Translations under genes and position numbers: made by a program
Notes under the pieces: generated by a model
The model's input: the letters and a program-made list of their open reading frames with translations, nothing else
Told to the model about the DNA's origin: nothing
The model's database searches: none
Assembly: GCA_900546665.1 (NCBI GenBank)
Contig: URDY01000019.1
Span: 1-56,528 of the forward strand
Source of the DNA: an uncultured Paraprevotella sp.
GTDB taxonomy: Bacteria; Bacteroidota; Bacteroidia; Bacteroidales; Bacteroidaceae
Length of the DNA stretch: 56,528 bases
Direction of reading: 5' to 3'
Shown: one piece after another, positions 8,459 to 16,763 of the stretch
Layout: each line of letters begins with the position of its first letter
How positions within the stretch are numbered: position 1 is the first letter of the stretch

Positions 8459-11400
8459 ATGAAGAAAAAATTACTTGATGTTATAGCCCTATTTATAGCT
8501 ATAACAGGTGTAACACATGCAGTTGCACAGAATGATGTATCATCTATCTTAACAACAGATAAGGGATACCAAAAGATTTCAACCATGCCGGAAGTTGTAG
8601 ATGACTATTATTATGTTATCATTGAACACACCCAACAGCTTATGATTTCTTTAGAAAACAGTTCTTATCAAGGGGACGCAAATAAAACTTGGAAATATCG
8701 CTCTCCCGTTGATCCTTTAACTGATTTCTCTAAAATTTGGATGATTGAAACCAATAATGGTGTCAATAATGCCTCTGGCTATGCTTTCCGGAATGTATCA
8801 GAGAAAGATTACGTCATGCAAACAGAATGGAACAGTGGATATAACTTCAGAACCAACGACCAAAGCAGCCCGTGTGAGTGGTCCCAATTTCTATTTAATT
8901 ATACTAATGATGGATATTGGACATTTGAGAACGGAAAATATCCTATGAGCAGCAGTGCAGCTTATAAAGGATATATTGGAATTTGGGAAGAAAAAGAAGG
9001 TATTATAGAGGGAGCTGAAGTTGCAGCAAACAAATCGGGCAATTACATCGGCCAATATGATTTATATGCAATCAATAAGAGTGTATTCTGGAAAGCCTAT
9101 CTAGAAAAAAACGAAAATACCTTTGATGCTAATATACTAATTATCAATCCTAACTTTACAGTCAAAAATGGAATTGGAACATGGTCATCCACTACCAAAG
9201 CTCAAAATAACGGAAGAGCTCTAAAAACATTTGGTATATTCAATAATGAATATATCTATGAAAACTGGAATGGAAACCCCTTTTCAGGTACCATGTCACA
9301 AACAATTAAAGGATTACCTAACGGTAAATATGAATTAAAAGCAGGAGCATTCAGAGAAGGCGGTAATGAAGATGTCAGATTATTTGCCAATAGCGATGAA
9401 ACACCCATCACAACCACCTCAAGCAATGCTTCATATTTTACCGTCACAACAAGTGTAACCAACCATAATCTTACCATTGGACTTAAATCAGTTAACAATG
9501 GTTGTAATTGGATGGGATTAGGCAAAGTATCATTAAGATATTTAGGTCCGGATTTATCAAGTCTTATTACAGAATTCGAGAACTTAAAAAAATCATTAGA
9601 AGAACTGGCAGGTACCACTTCTGGTATTGACCATATTATCAATAACACCTTAAACCAGTATCCTACTACACCTAGTGAACAAACCGATTTAGAAAAAGCC
9701 ATCACAGCTTTAACAGCAACTAAAAATACAGCAGAAAAATTATTGGAAGAATATAATCAATATAAATCTTTATATTCAATATTTGAAGCATTCTATACAA
9801 ACTCTAAAGATGCATCGCCATCAGATGCTTGCATGACATATAAAAATGTCTTATCCACAGCTCAAATGAACGCTGATGCTGTTAACACAGTTGGAGGATA
9901 CGACATCATCATTGAAGACCTTAAAACTGGACGACTTGAATATTCAAAGCAAGCAAAACCTAATGAAGGAACCACTTTAGATTACACATTTAACATCTTT
10001 AATAATAGTTTTGAATCCAACTTCAACAATTGGACCAACAATTCAATGTCTACACAAGGAAATAATTCATTCGGTTTAAAAGAGGGAACTATATACATTG
10101 AAAAATGGGTTTCGCAAGATAATACGCCAATAAGTGCCTGCTCTATAGAACAGAATATAAACATTCCTTGTGGAAAATACCGTTTAACAGTATCTGCCCA
10201 AAACATCAATCAAGGCGATGTAAACACACCACAAACAGGAGTTCACATCTTCGCTGGTTCTAATTCCACAGAAGTTACAGCTGCCAATGAATATATTGTA
10301 GAATTCACTCATATTAATGGTGAACTTTCAATAGGTTTTAAAGCTGAAAATGCTACTGGAAACTGGTTAGCATGCGATAATTTCCGTTTGGAATTACTTG
10401 GTGATGCCGATCCGAATCTTATATTAACATATTGGAAAACAGAATTGGAAAATACCATAACAGAAGCTAAATCCTTAAATAATGGAGCCAATGTCGGTAA
10501 CGCTGCTTTTCAAATCCCTGTATCCGCACAGAATGAACTGACAGAATCTATTGATAACGCACAAATTAATATTGATTCAAATGATATAGAAGTTATTAAA
10601 ACAACTATAAATAATTTAAATGCAGCAATAGAGATATACAAGAATGCAACACTCAATGAACCTAGTGCAGATCAAAAGTTCAATATTATCCTGTCAACCG
10701 TTGGTAACCAAGAATGGCAATATAATGGTAAAGCTTTAACTTTTGTATATAAAGGCCAAACACCTGAACAGAATGATTATGCTATAAACTATGCTTACCC
10801 TGCTAACTGTAATTTTGCACAAGCGTTTACAATCGAAAAAGTTGCAGATAAAAATAATTATATCATATACTTTGAAGATAATTCTGGCAACCAGAGATAT
10901 ATATGTAATGGAACTGTTACCGGTGCAGGAACAGGTGCATACGGAATACGTACCACACTTAACAAAGAACAAGCTTTAGCCTTTGAATTCATAGCCACAA
11001 CTGTAAATGGAAATTATAATCTGAAAAATACTTCCGTAAATGAATATATGGGAAGCCAGGATGCTGGTTTTTACACTGTTAACAGTCATATTAATTTTAA
11101 TATACAAGAAGCACAAAAGGCAAAAATCACATTACCCCATACAGGTGCAAACTGGGGTACAATAATGTTACCATTCAATGCTGAAGTTCCAAGTGGAATG
11201 ACAGCTTATATTGCTAATGAGATTCAAAATAATGAAATCCAAATTTCTGAAACAGAAGTTCTTGAAGCCAACAAGCCTTATATTGTCCGTATTACAGAAA
11301 AGGATAAAACTTTCTCATTTACAGATTATGGTTTAGCTACACAAGAATCTTACACAAATCAATTATTGACAGGCACATACATCAGCACCAAAGCACCAGC

Positions 11401-11719
11401 CGGTTCTTACGTACTTCAGAATCAGCCGGAAGCTGACGGAGTGGCATTCTATCGTGTAGAGGAAAGTAAAGAGCCGACCATCAATTCCTACCGCGCTTAT
11501 TTGACTGTACCTGCTGAAGCTGGTATCAACTCTCTCGTATTACAACTTCCTGATGATAATGTAACCGGCATTGAAACAGCTATGGAAGCAGACAACGAAG
11601 TAGATGTTTACAGCATCAGCGGTGTACTGATCCGCAGCAAGGTCAAGAAGAGCGAAGCTCTCAACGGATTGGATAAAGGTATTTATATCGTAAACGGCAT
11701 TAAACAAGCTGTGAAATAA
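8459..11719 (+). CDS. Giant secreted modular protein, paralog of the preceding one
   Basis: 1086 residues with a signal peptide ending near VAQ at residues 22-24. An N-terminal region with conserved aromatic strands is followed by two beta-sandwich modules at about 220-365 and 515-650. They share the pattern of the gene at 4459 (NPNF start, 'GLPNGKYELKAG' strand, ending 'vxLRYLG'). Helical linkers follow each module. A second trefoil-like part lies around 750-880, then a 'NWGTIMLPFN' domain. The end is the tail 'VYSISGVLIRS...KGIYIVNGIK'. No enzyme signature was found. The tail suggests export by a type IX-like route, or is a remnant of one. It is probably cotranscribed with the small peptide gene 49 bases downstream. 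Confidence 0.85.
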   Translation: MKKKLLDVIALFIAITGVTHAVAQNDVSSILTTDKGYQKISTMPEVVDDYYYVIIEHTQQLMISLENSSYQGDANKTWKYRSPVDPLTDFSKIWMIETNNGVNNASGYAFRNVSEKDYVMQTEWNSGYNFRTNDQSSPCEWSQFLFNYTNDGYWTFENGKYPMSSSAAYKGYIGIWEEKEGIIEGAEVAANKSGNYIGQYDLYAINKSVFWKAYLEKNENTFDANILIINPNFTVKNGIGTWSSTTKAQNNGRALKTFGIFNNEYIYENWNGNPFSGTMSQTIKGLPNGKYELKAGAFREGGNEDVRLFANSDETPITTTSSNASYFTVTTSVTNHNLTIGLKSVNNGCNWMGLGKVSLRYLGPDLSSLITEFENLKKSLEELAGTTSGIDHIINNTLNQYPTTPSEQTDLEKAITALTATKNTAEKLLEEYNQYKSLYSIFEAFYTNSKDASPSDACMTYKNVLSTAQMNADAVNTVGGYDIIIEDLKTGRLEYSKQAKPNEGTTLDYTFNIFNNSFESNFNNWTNNSMSTQGNNSFGLKEGTIYIEKWVSQDNTPISACSIEQNINIPCGKYRLTVSAQNINQGDVNTPQTGVHIFAGSNSTEVTAANEYIVEFTHINGELSIGFKAENATGNWLACDNFRLELLGDADPNLILTYWKTELENTITEAKSLNNGANVGNAAFQIPVSAQNELTESIDNAQINIDSNDIEVIKTTINNLNAAIEIYKNATLNEPSADQKFNIILSTVGNQEWQYNGKALTFVYKGQTPEQNDYAINYAYPANCNFAQAFTIEKVADKNNYIIYFEDNSGNQRYICNGTVTGAGTGAYGIRTTLNKEQALAFEFIATTVNGNYNLKNTSVNEYMGSQDAGFYTVNSHINFNIQEAQKAKITLPHTGANWGTIMLPFNAEVPSGMTAYIANEIQNNEIQISETEVLEANKPYIVRITEKDKTFSFTDYGLATQESYTNQLLTGTYISTKAPAGSYVLQNQPEADGVAFYRVEESKEPTINSYRAYLTVPAEAGINSLVLQLPDDNVTGIETAMEADNEVDVYSISGVLIRSKVKKSEALNGLDKGIYIVNGIKQAVK

Positions 11720-11768
11720 AACTTATTTAATAAAAGAATCATAGTACAAACAGGAAAATCATAAAAAC

Positions 11769-11927
11769 ATGAAAAAGCAATTATATATCACCCCACAGAT
11801 ACAGATAACCCAAATGGAAACAGCCAACATCATCGCTACATCTCAACCAGGAATCTCAGACAAACCTGCTGATCCTAATGGCGATGTTTTGTCCAATCAG
11901 AACATGTGGTCTGATGGTGTGTGGTAA
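11769..11927 (+). CDS. 52-residue conserved-type Bacteroidales peptide
   Basis: A short frame starts MKKQLYITPQIQITQMETAN and continues with 'IIATSQPGISDKPADPNG', ending in WSDGVW. I recognise the pattern MKK-x-Y-x-x-P-x-(I/L)-x-x-x-x-(M/I) followed by a '(L/I)-A-T/A-S' turn and a variable acidic end. It recurs in many short Bacteroides and Prevotella hypothetical proteins. The first half is hydrophobic but is not a normal signal peptide. The gene follows the giant secreted protein gene by 49 bases and is closed by a terminator at 11954, so it should share that transcript. The function of this group is unknown to me. A leader-peptide or secreted signalling role is possible. Confidence 0.7.
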   Translation: MKKQLYITPQIQITQMETANIIATSQPGISDKPADPNGDVLSNQNMWSDGVW

Positions 11928-11953
11928 TCTATAGAAATATCCATCTTATGCTC

Positions 11954-11990
11954 AGGCTGTCCCCGATTCGGAGACAGCCTTTCTATTATT
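11954..11990 (+). terminator. Intrinsic terminator after the small peptide gene
   Basis: AGGCTGTC (11954-11961) pairs with GACAGCCT (11973-11980). The loop can pair further (CCGA with TCGG), and TTTCTATTATTT follows. It closes the giant gene plus peptide operon. Confidence 0.75.
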
Positions 11991-12010
11991 TCCAGATTTT
12001 CCCTGCAATC

Positions 12011-12037
12011 CAGTGGATAAAAACCTTTATCCTACTG
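12011..12037. repeat. Inverted repeat downstream of the recombinase gene
   Basis: CAGT-GGATAAA (12011-12021) faces TTTATCC-t-ACTG (12026-12037) across a 4-base loop, with one unpaired base. No T-run follows on the recombinase strand, so it is a poor terminator. It could be a recombinase recognition site. The evidence is the palindrome alone. Confidence 0.4.
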
Positions 12038-12105
12038 ATTCTATCAACCGGACTATAGGTGCAATTGATAAGGAGCAAAAACATCATATCGAACCTGCCA
12101 ACCAA

Positions 12106-13053
12106 TTATTTTTCCTTTTTCACCAAACTTTCCTTAATCTTGTCCAATACTTTTTTATTGGCCATATCTATCTCATGATTATCCAAAGAAGCCAGATAAA
12201 TGGCTGTCACCCGCTCATTGGAATGACCCATCGATTCACTGATTACCCTGGTTGGAATATGTAATCTGGAAGCCTGAGTAGCCCAGGAATGACGGGCTAC
12301 ATAGGAAGTCAGACTATCAACCCCTATCTCTTCTGCCAGTTTTCTGAGATGATAATTATAATGCTGCAAAGCCTTTTCATAAGCCAGCTGACTGAATGTA
12401 GGTGTTTTCAACACCGGAAACAGATACTCTGATTTCGGATCTGCATATCTGTTGATAATCTCCACCATCATGGTATTCATTTTAATCGAAAGCAATCTTC
12501 TCGTCTTGCTTCGCCGATAAATAATCCTGCCATTCTGGCAATCACTTTTCTGTAGTTTGACAAAGTCAATAAAAGCCATACCACGTGCCAGAAAACAAAA
12601 CAAAAAAGCATCCTTCGTAAAATTAAGCTGTTCATTTTCTGACTGATACTTAATCAGTTTAGTTATGGCATTAACATCTACTGCACGCTTCACCGTAGTA
12701 TCCACTCCCGCATAAACGGAACGAAACGGATTAGGCAGATTCAGATCATAATAAACCAAGCCTTTATGAAATACAGCCCTAAGAATACGGATATAAAAAG
12801 AACTGCTGTTTCTCCTTATCTTCCTTTCCTCAATAAGGTAGAATTCATAACGGCGGATCAATTCAGATGTGACCTGTGAGAATTTCAATGTGGACATCCT
12901 CTCTTTATTTCTCAAAAAGGAAACAAATGAACGATATGCCGAACCATAATTCAAAGCTGTTTTACATTTCTGATACAAATTCTTTTCCGAAATCTGCATC
13001 TCCATAAAAGCCAGGAAGTCGGCTTCACTGTGTCTGTGCGCATTTCTTCTCAT
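12106..13053 (-). CDS. Tyrosine recombinase, Bacteroidales Tsr/integrase type
   Basis: 315 residues from the ATG at 13053. The longer frame begins with TTG. The N-terminal half is a core-binding helical domain and the C-terminal half is the catalytic domain. Visible catalytic residues are R157 (in FLARGMAF), K183 (in YRRSK), R254 (in YVARHSW), H277 (in MGHS) and nucleophile Y286 (in AIYLASL). The first His of the usual HxxR box is Tyr (Y251), which is common in Bacteroidales members. Such enzymes are integrases of conjugative elements or invertases that switch surface-gene promoters. Here it stands alone: no excisionase, mobilisation or transfer gene is near, and it lies convergent to a surface-protein operon. 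A local DNA inversion role is therefore plausible, but no convincing invertible promoter was found. Confidence 0.9.
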   Translation of the reverse strand: MRRNAHRHSEADFLAFMEMQISEKNLYQKCKTALNYGSAYRSFVSFLRNKERMSTLKFSQVTSELIRRYEFYLIEERKIRRNSSSFYIRILRAVFHKGLVYYDLNLPNPFRSVYAGVDTTVKRAVDVNAITKLIKYQSENEQLNFTKDAFLFCFLARGMAFIDFVKLQKSDCQNGRIIYRRSKTRRLLSIKMNTMMVEIINRYADPKSEYLFPVLKTPTFSQLAYEKALQHYNYHLRKLAEEIGVDSLTSYVARHSWATQASRLHIPTRVISESMGHSNERVTAIYLASLDNHEIDMANKKVLDKIKESLVKKEK

Positions 13054-13148
13054 AATCAATATCGTTTTTATAAATTAAAAATAAAAAGCAACGATAAACT
13101 TAAGAAAAAAGGCGCATCGATCCCACACCTGTAATCAAAAAATAAGAA

Positions 13149-13198
13149 AGCGCTTTCCCTTTTTTAATATTTTATGACTATAAAAAAGAGAAAACGCT
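13149..13198 (-). terminator. Terminator-like inverted repeat after the nucleotidyltransferase
   Basis: Two 17-base arms, 13149-13165 and 13182-13198, are complementary at 15 of 17 positions around a 16-base spacer. Read on the minus strand, T-rich sequence follows the stem. It sits just downstream of the nucleotidyltransferase stop codon. The rest of 13054-13224 is AT-rich and presumably contains the recombinase promoter. Confidence 0.6.
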
Positions 13199-13224
13199 AT
13201 TATAAATCAAGTGTATAGAGCCTA

Positions 13225-14139
13225 TTAGAACAACTTAGCCGGATATACGCCTGCATCTATCAAAGACTGAATCTTAGCTACTACCGCGTCACGGTCTGCA
13301 GCATAAGTCACACCAAACCACTTGCTGGTTGTATCCAGTACTTTAACAGTTGCTGTTCCTTCATTGATCAATTTATCAACCATCAACGGAATAAAGAATT
13401 CTGCCTTCAGGTTCTCCATGTTCTTAGGATTGCTGAGGAATTCCTTGAAATAAGCTTCGCTGTAAGCAAAATAATCCGGTGTGAAACCCCACATGTTCAT
13501 TGAAACAGGCACATTCTCACCACCTACAGGTTGCCATTCTCCATTCTCGTCCTTGTAAGAAATCACATCGTTAACACGCATGATCTCAGTACGCTCTACT
13601 ACATCAGTCAGGTTACCTTCAGCATCCTTACCGCAAATACCACGTGCTACAGAACCATTCTCTGAAAGCGTATTACCAATGCGGAAGCCCACCATAGCAT
13701 AACGGTTCTTTGAACCTTCAGGCAGTTCGCTGAGGAACTTACCGATAGCCATGAAAGCATCACGGTTATAGAAATCATCGCAGTTGATTACGCAGAAAGG
13801 CTCCTTGATTACGTCCTTACCCATCAATACGGCATGGTTTGTACCCCATGGCTTAACACGGCCTTCAGGACATTTGAAACCTTCGGGCAGATCGTCCAAA
13901 GACTGGAATACCAGTTCACACGGAATATGACCTTCATATTTGCTGATGATCTTATCACGGAAATCTTTTTCAAAATCCTTACGGATTACAAATACCAATT
14001 TTCCAAAACCTGCCTGGATAGCATCATAAATGGAATAATCCATAATTGTTTCTCCGTTTGGACCCAGACCATCCAATTGCTTCAAACCACCGTAACGACT
14101 TCCCATACCGGCAGCCAATAAGAATAATGTTGGTTTCAT
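13225..14139 (-). CDS. NDP-sugar nucleotidyltransferase family protein
   Basis: 304 residues, cytosolic, with a nucleotidyltransferase Rossmann-like fold. The N-terminal phosphate-binding loop LAAGMGSRYGGLKQ (residues 8-21) is the G-x-G-[ST]-R signature of sugar-1-phosphate nucleotidyltransferases. 'KPWGTNHAVL' and 'VINCDDFYNRDAF' match the base- and metal-binding segments. The likely reaction is NTP plus a sugar 1-phosphate giving an NDP-sugar and pyrophosphate. The sugar and the nucleotide cannot be told from sequence, and Bacteroidales copies are usually annotated only as nucleotidyltransferase. It has its own promoter (TAATTTTG on the minus strand at 14177-14184) and its own terminator, so it is probably not part of the tam operon beside it. 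Confidence 0.85.
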   Translation of the reverse strand: MKPTLFLLAAGMGSRYGGLKQLDGLGPNGETIMDYSIYDAIQAGFGKLVFVIRKDFEKDFRDKIISKYEGHIPCELVFQSLDDLPEGFKCPEGRVKPWGTNHAVLMGKDVIKEPFCVINCDDFYNRDAFMAIGKFLSELPEGSKNRYAMVGFRIGNTLSENGSVARGICGKDAEGNLTDVVERTEIMRVNDVISYKDENGEWQPVGGENVPVSMNMWGFTPDYFAYSEAYFKEFLSNPKNMENLKAEFFIPLMVDKLINEGTATVKVLDTTSKWFGVTYAADRDAVVAKIQSLIDAGVYPAKLF

Positions 14140-14176
14140 TTCTAATATTGTTTAAAGAGGTTAAAGTTTACTATTG

Positions 14177-14184
14177 CAAAATTA
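14177..14184 (-). promoter_or_regulatory. -7 element of the nucleotidyltransferase promoter
   Basis: The minus strand reads TAATTTTG, a perfect TAnnTTTG, 38 bases before the ATG. A TTTTTG run lies only about 12 bases further upstream, closer than the usual -33 spacing, so the -33 element is not assigned. Confidence 0.5.
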
Positions 14185-14197
14185 AAAATTTATTGCC

Positions 14198-14224
14198 AAA
14201 AAGTAAGCATCAGGCTGACTTTTT
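14198..14224 (-). terminator. Terminator of the tamA-like gene
   Basis: AAAAAGTAAGC (14198-14208) pairs with GCTGACTTTTT (14214-14224), with one A-G mismatch and a 5-base loop. On the minus strand the second arm supplies the T-run. The same 11-base AAAAAGTAAGC occurs twice in the palindrome array at 21776. Confidence 0.6.
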
Positions 14225-14279
14225 TTTATATCCGGATCATTTTAGGTCCGAATGATGTTGTACAACAGTACAATAAGTG

Positions 14280-16763
14280 TCAGAATGGATACCCTACTGC
14301 CAGATGATAGCCTAAACTGTCCTTAAATTTCGGCATATTGTAATATCCGCTTTTACCGGTATCATAAGGAGCATGTATACCCACTCCGATATCAAAACGC
14401 AACACCAGAAAGTCCAGGTCATATCTTACGCCAAAACCGGTACCCAATGCCAGATCCTTTCCCAGACGTGACAGGTCAAACGTACCACCCGGCCGGTTGG
14501 GATCTGCATCCATCAACCAGACGTTTCCGGCATCCAGAAAGACTGCACCATACAAGCTGGAAATGATAGGAAAACGATACTCTGCATTCAGTTCAAGCTT
14601 GAAGTCTCCCATCTGGTCAATATAAGAATATTGTCCATGCTGAGGGGTATAAGAACCAGGACCGACGCCACGTGCTGTAAAAGCACGGATACTATTGGCA
14701 CCTCCGACACTGAACAGGTCATTATAAGGAGCTGACAATGAATTGCCGTAACTGAAAATAGCCCCTACCCCGGCTCTGGTCGCTATACTGGTACGCGGTG
14801 TCAGTTTGAATTCTTCTCTGAACTCGGCCAACAAACGGACATACTGCGCAAACGGCACGTTAAACAGCTTTTTATCTTTCTGGTTGAACGGCTGGCCGAA
14901 AGCAGCATAAATTCCAGAAGTCAAGTTTCCGCTCTCCTTAATCTCAAAAATGAAAGAACGTGGATTATGCGCCCTTCGCGGACTTGAATAGGTCAGTGTG
15001 TAACGCATGGAAGGTATAAACTGGTTACGCATACTGACATATAACGCTTTGTTGGCATTCATAATTGAATCAAACGTCGGCGTCGTGCTAAGCAGTTCAT
15101 CATAATCCAAACGGAAAGGCACAAACTCATGCTTCAGCGTAGCCTTTCCCTGATACGTATACATTACCCTGGCACTGAAAGAGACCATACCGAAATAATT
15201 GGCCCGGTTCATCCATGTGGCATCCAGAGTAAACACGGTTCCGGTCAATGCACGCCTTGACATGCGACGACCTGCACCAGGAAAGATGATACGTGGATAA
15301 TTCAGAGAAAGCGAAGTACCGTATTCATACGAATTGATTCTCGAACTGTTACCTACTACAGACGTATTGGTCTGCCATTCATAAGACCCGTGCAACTCCA
15401 GTTTCAGTTTCTCTGCTCCCCGGAAAGCATTCCGTTTGGACATTCCAAAAGAAATACCCGGACCTACCTGTCCGTTACTTTTTGATGTCACCTGCGTAGT
15501 AAACTCGCTGTCATAAGGTTTGTCCAATATACCCACGATCTCTACGTCCAACGTATCGGAAGTCATCATGCTGTCTCTCGGCACATATTTCATATTGACC
15601 GAACTGAACACTTCCATCTCTGACAATCTCTGCTGTACGAAATCCATCAGCTCCTGTCTGTAAAGATATCCTTTCCGATAATAAAGGTTACGGCGTATGG
15701 CACCCAGTTTGAGAGGTGCCTTATGCTTTTTGTCGGCAAACATCATGGTATAATCCCGTCTCCGTATGGTATCTGTCAATTCAAAGGAATCCTGATTATA
15801 AATCGTGATACGGGTTTCTCCTATCCGGTATTTCTTTTGGGCAAACGGCGGTATGTCATCTGCCGGTTTTACCTGCAGTTGCACAAAGCCTTTGCGGGCT
15901 ACGGTATCAGCCCTGAAAGTGATATATTCAGGCTGATAAAAATAAAATCCCTCGTTCCGGAACAGTTTGTAAAGCCGGTTACGCTCACCATCCAGATTGA
16001 TCACGCTGAACGGATCTCCTTTATGCAGTAACCGGGCATTCCATGTTTTCCTAATCAGACTGTCTGTCCCGACAGCAAACTTGAGATAAGCTATTGAGTC
16101 AAGCATAAACAGATTACGCGGACTGACATCATAACGTATTTTTGCCTTACGGGGATTCTTTTGGGGCAATACCTCAAAATCCACCGTACCCCGGAAAAAG
16201 CCATAATTCCGGAGTGTATTCTGCGCCACCTTGGCACGGACTTCAGGATTGACGGTCGTCACGTAAACCGGTGTTGCAGCCAGTCGGCCAAACAGCCATT
16301 TGCTAAAACGTGACTCTTTACCCACAAAAGCATTATATGCCCACAGACCAACAGGTAGAGGGAATCTCAATGACGAGCTTCCCAAAACCGAGTTATTCGG
16401 TGGATAAGACAATGCAGCCTTGACTTCCGACTTGACGGTCTCATAAGTTTCCTTCTGTGCTTTTTCTACTGCCTTGATGGAATCCTTCTGTTCGTCTGTA
16501 AGCTCCACCACCGCTCCCGGCAACGCAGTTTTAGATGTCAGGATAGCATCTACCGTCTTATAAGCCTCAGCCACAGAAGTAATCACACCTTTTTCATCTG
16601 TTTTGCGTTTTTTCTTCTGCTTCTTAGCCTCTCCAAAATCTATTTTGTCTATCCCCACATACAAGGTTTCTCCTTCAGGCAGATTCTTGGTTGTGGAACA
16701 TCCTGCCAGGATCCATCCGCAAACCATCGACAGAATATAGATATATCCTATTTTCTTACTCAT
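14280..16763 (-). CDS. tamA: TamA/BamA-family outer membrane assembly protein (lipoprotein)
   Basis: 827 residues. Two ATGs are adjacent (16766 and 16763). Either way the start overlaps the tamB stop codon (ATGA), so translation is probably coupled. The signal peptide ends in a lipobox LAGC (Cys about residue 22), as in other Bacteroidota TamL-type proteins. Next come a charged linker rich in Lys, POTRA-like repeats at about 170-420, and a C-terminal 16-strand-type barrel (Omp85) with 'GGANSIRAFTARGVGPG', the family's conserved loop motif. With TamB it would insert or export outer membrane proteins or lipids. Bacteroidota TamL-TamB pairs are usually adjacent like this. The symbol is used for family membership. 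The lipidated form is also called TamL. Confidence 0.88.
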   Translation of the reverse strand: MSKKIGYIYILSMVCGWILAGCSTTKNLPEGETLYVGIDKIDFGEAKKQKKKRKTDEKGVITSVAEAYKTVDAILTSKTALPGAVVELTDEQKDSIKAVEKAQKETYETVKSEVKAALSYPPNNSVLGSSSLRFPLPVGLWAYNAFVGKESRFSKWLFGRLAATPVYVTTVNPEVRAKVAQNTLRNYGFFRGTVDFEVLPQKNPRKAKIRYDVSPRNLFMLDSIAYLKFAVGTDSLIRKTWNARLLHKGDPFSVINLDGERNRLYKLFRNEGFYFYQPEYITFRADTVARKGFVQLQVKPADDIPPFAQKKYRIGETRITIYNQDSFELTDTIRRRDYTMMFADKKHKAPLKLGAIRRNLYYRKGYLYRQELMDFVQQRLSEMEVFSSVNMKYVPRDSMMTSDTLDVEIVGILDKPYDSEFTTQVTSKSNGQVGPGISFGMSKRNAFRGAEKLKLELHGSYEWQTNTSVVGNSSRINSYEYGTSLSLNYPRIIFPGAGRRMSRRALTGTVFTLDATWMNRANYFGMVSFSARVMYTYQGKATLKHEFVPFRLDYDELLSTTPTFDSIMNANKALYVSMRNQFIPSMRYTLTYSSPRRAHNPRSFIFEIKESGNLTSGIYAAFGQPFNQKDKKLFNVPFAQYVRLLAEFREEFKLTPRTSIATRAGVGAIFSYGNSLSAPYNDLFSVGGANSIRAFTARGVGPGSYTPQHGQYSYIDQMGDFKLELNAEYRFPIISSLYGAVFLDAGNVWLMDADPNRPGGTFDLSRLGKDLALGTGFGVRYDLDFLVLRFDIGVGIHAPYDTGKSGYYNMPKFKDSLGYHLAVGYPF

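Noticed and set aside
13149..13198. Imperfect 17-base inverted repeat near the recombinase as an invertible promoter
   Set aside because: The 16-base spacer is too short for a promoter, and the position and T-rich flank fit a terminator of the nucleotidyltransferase gene.
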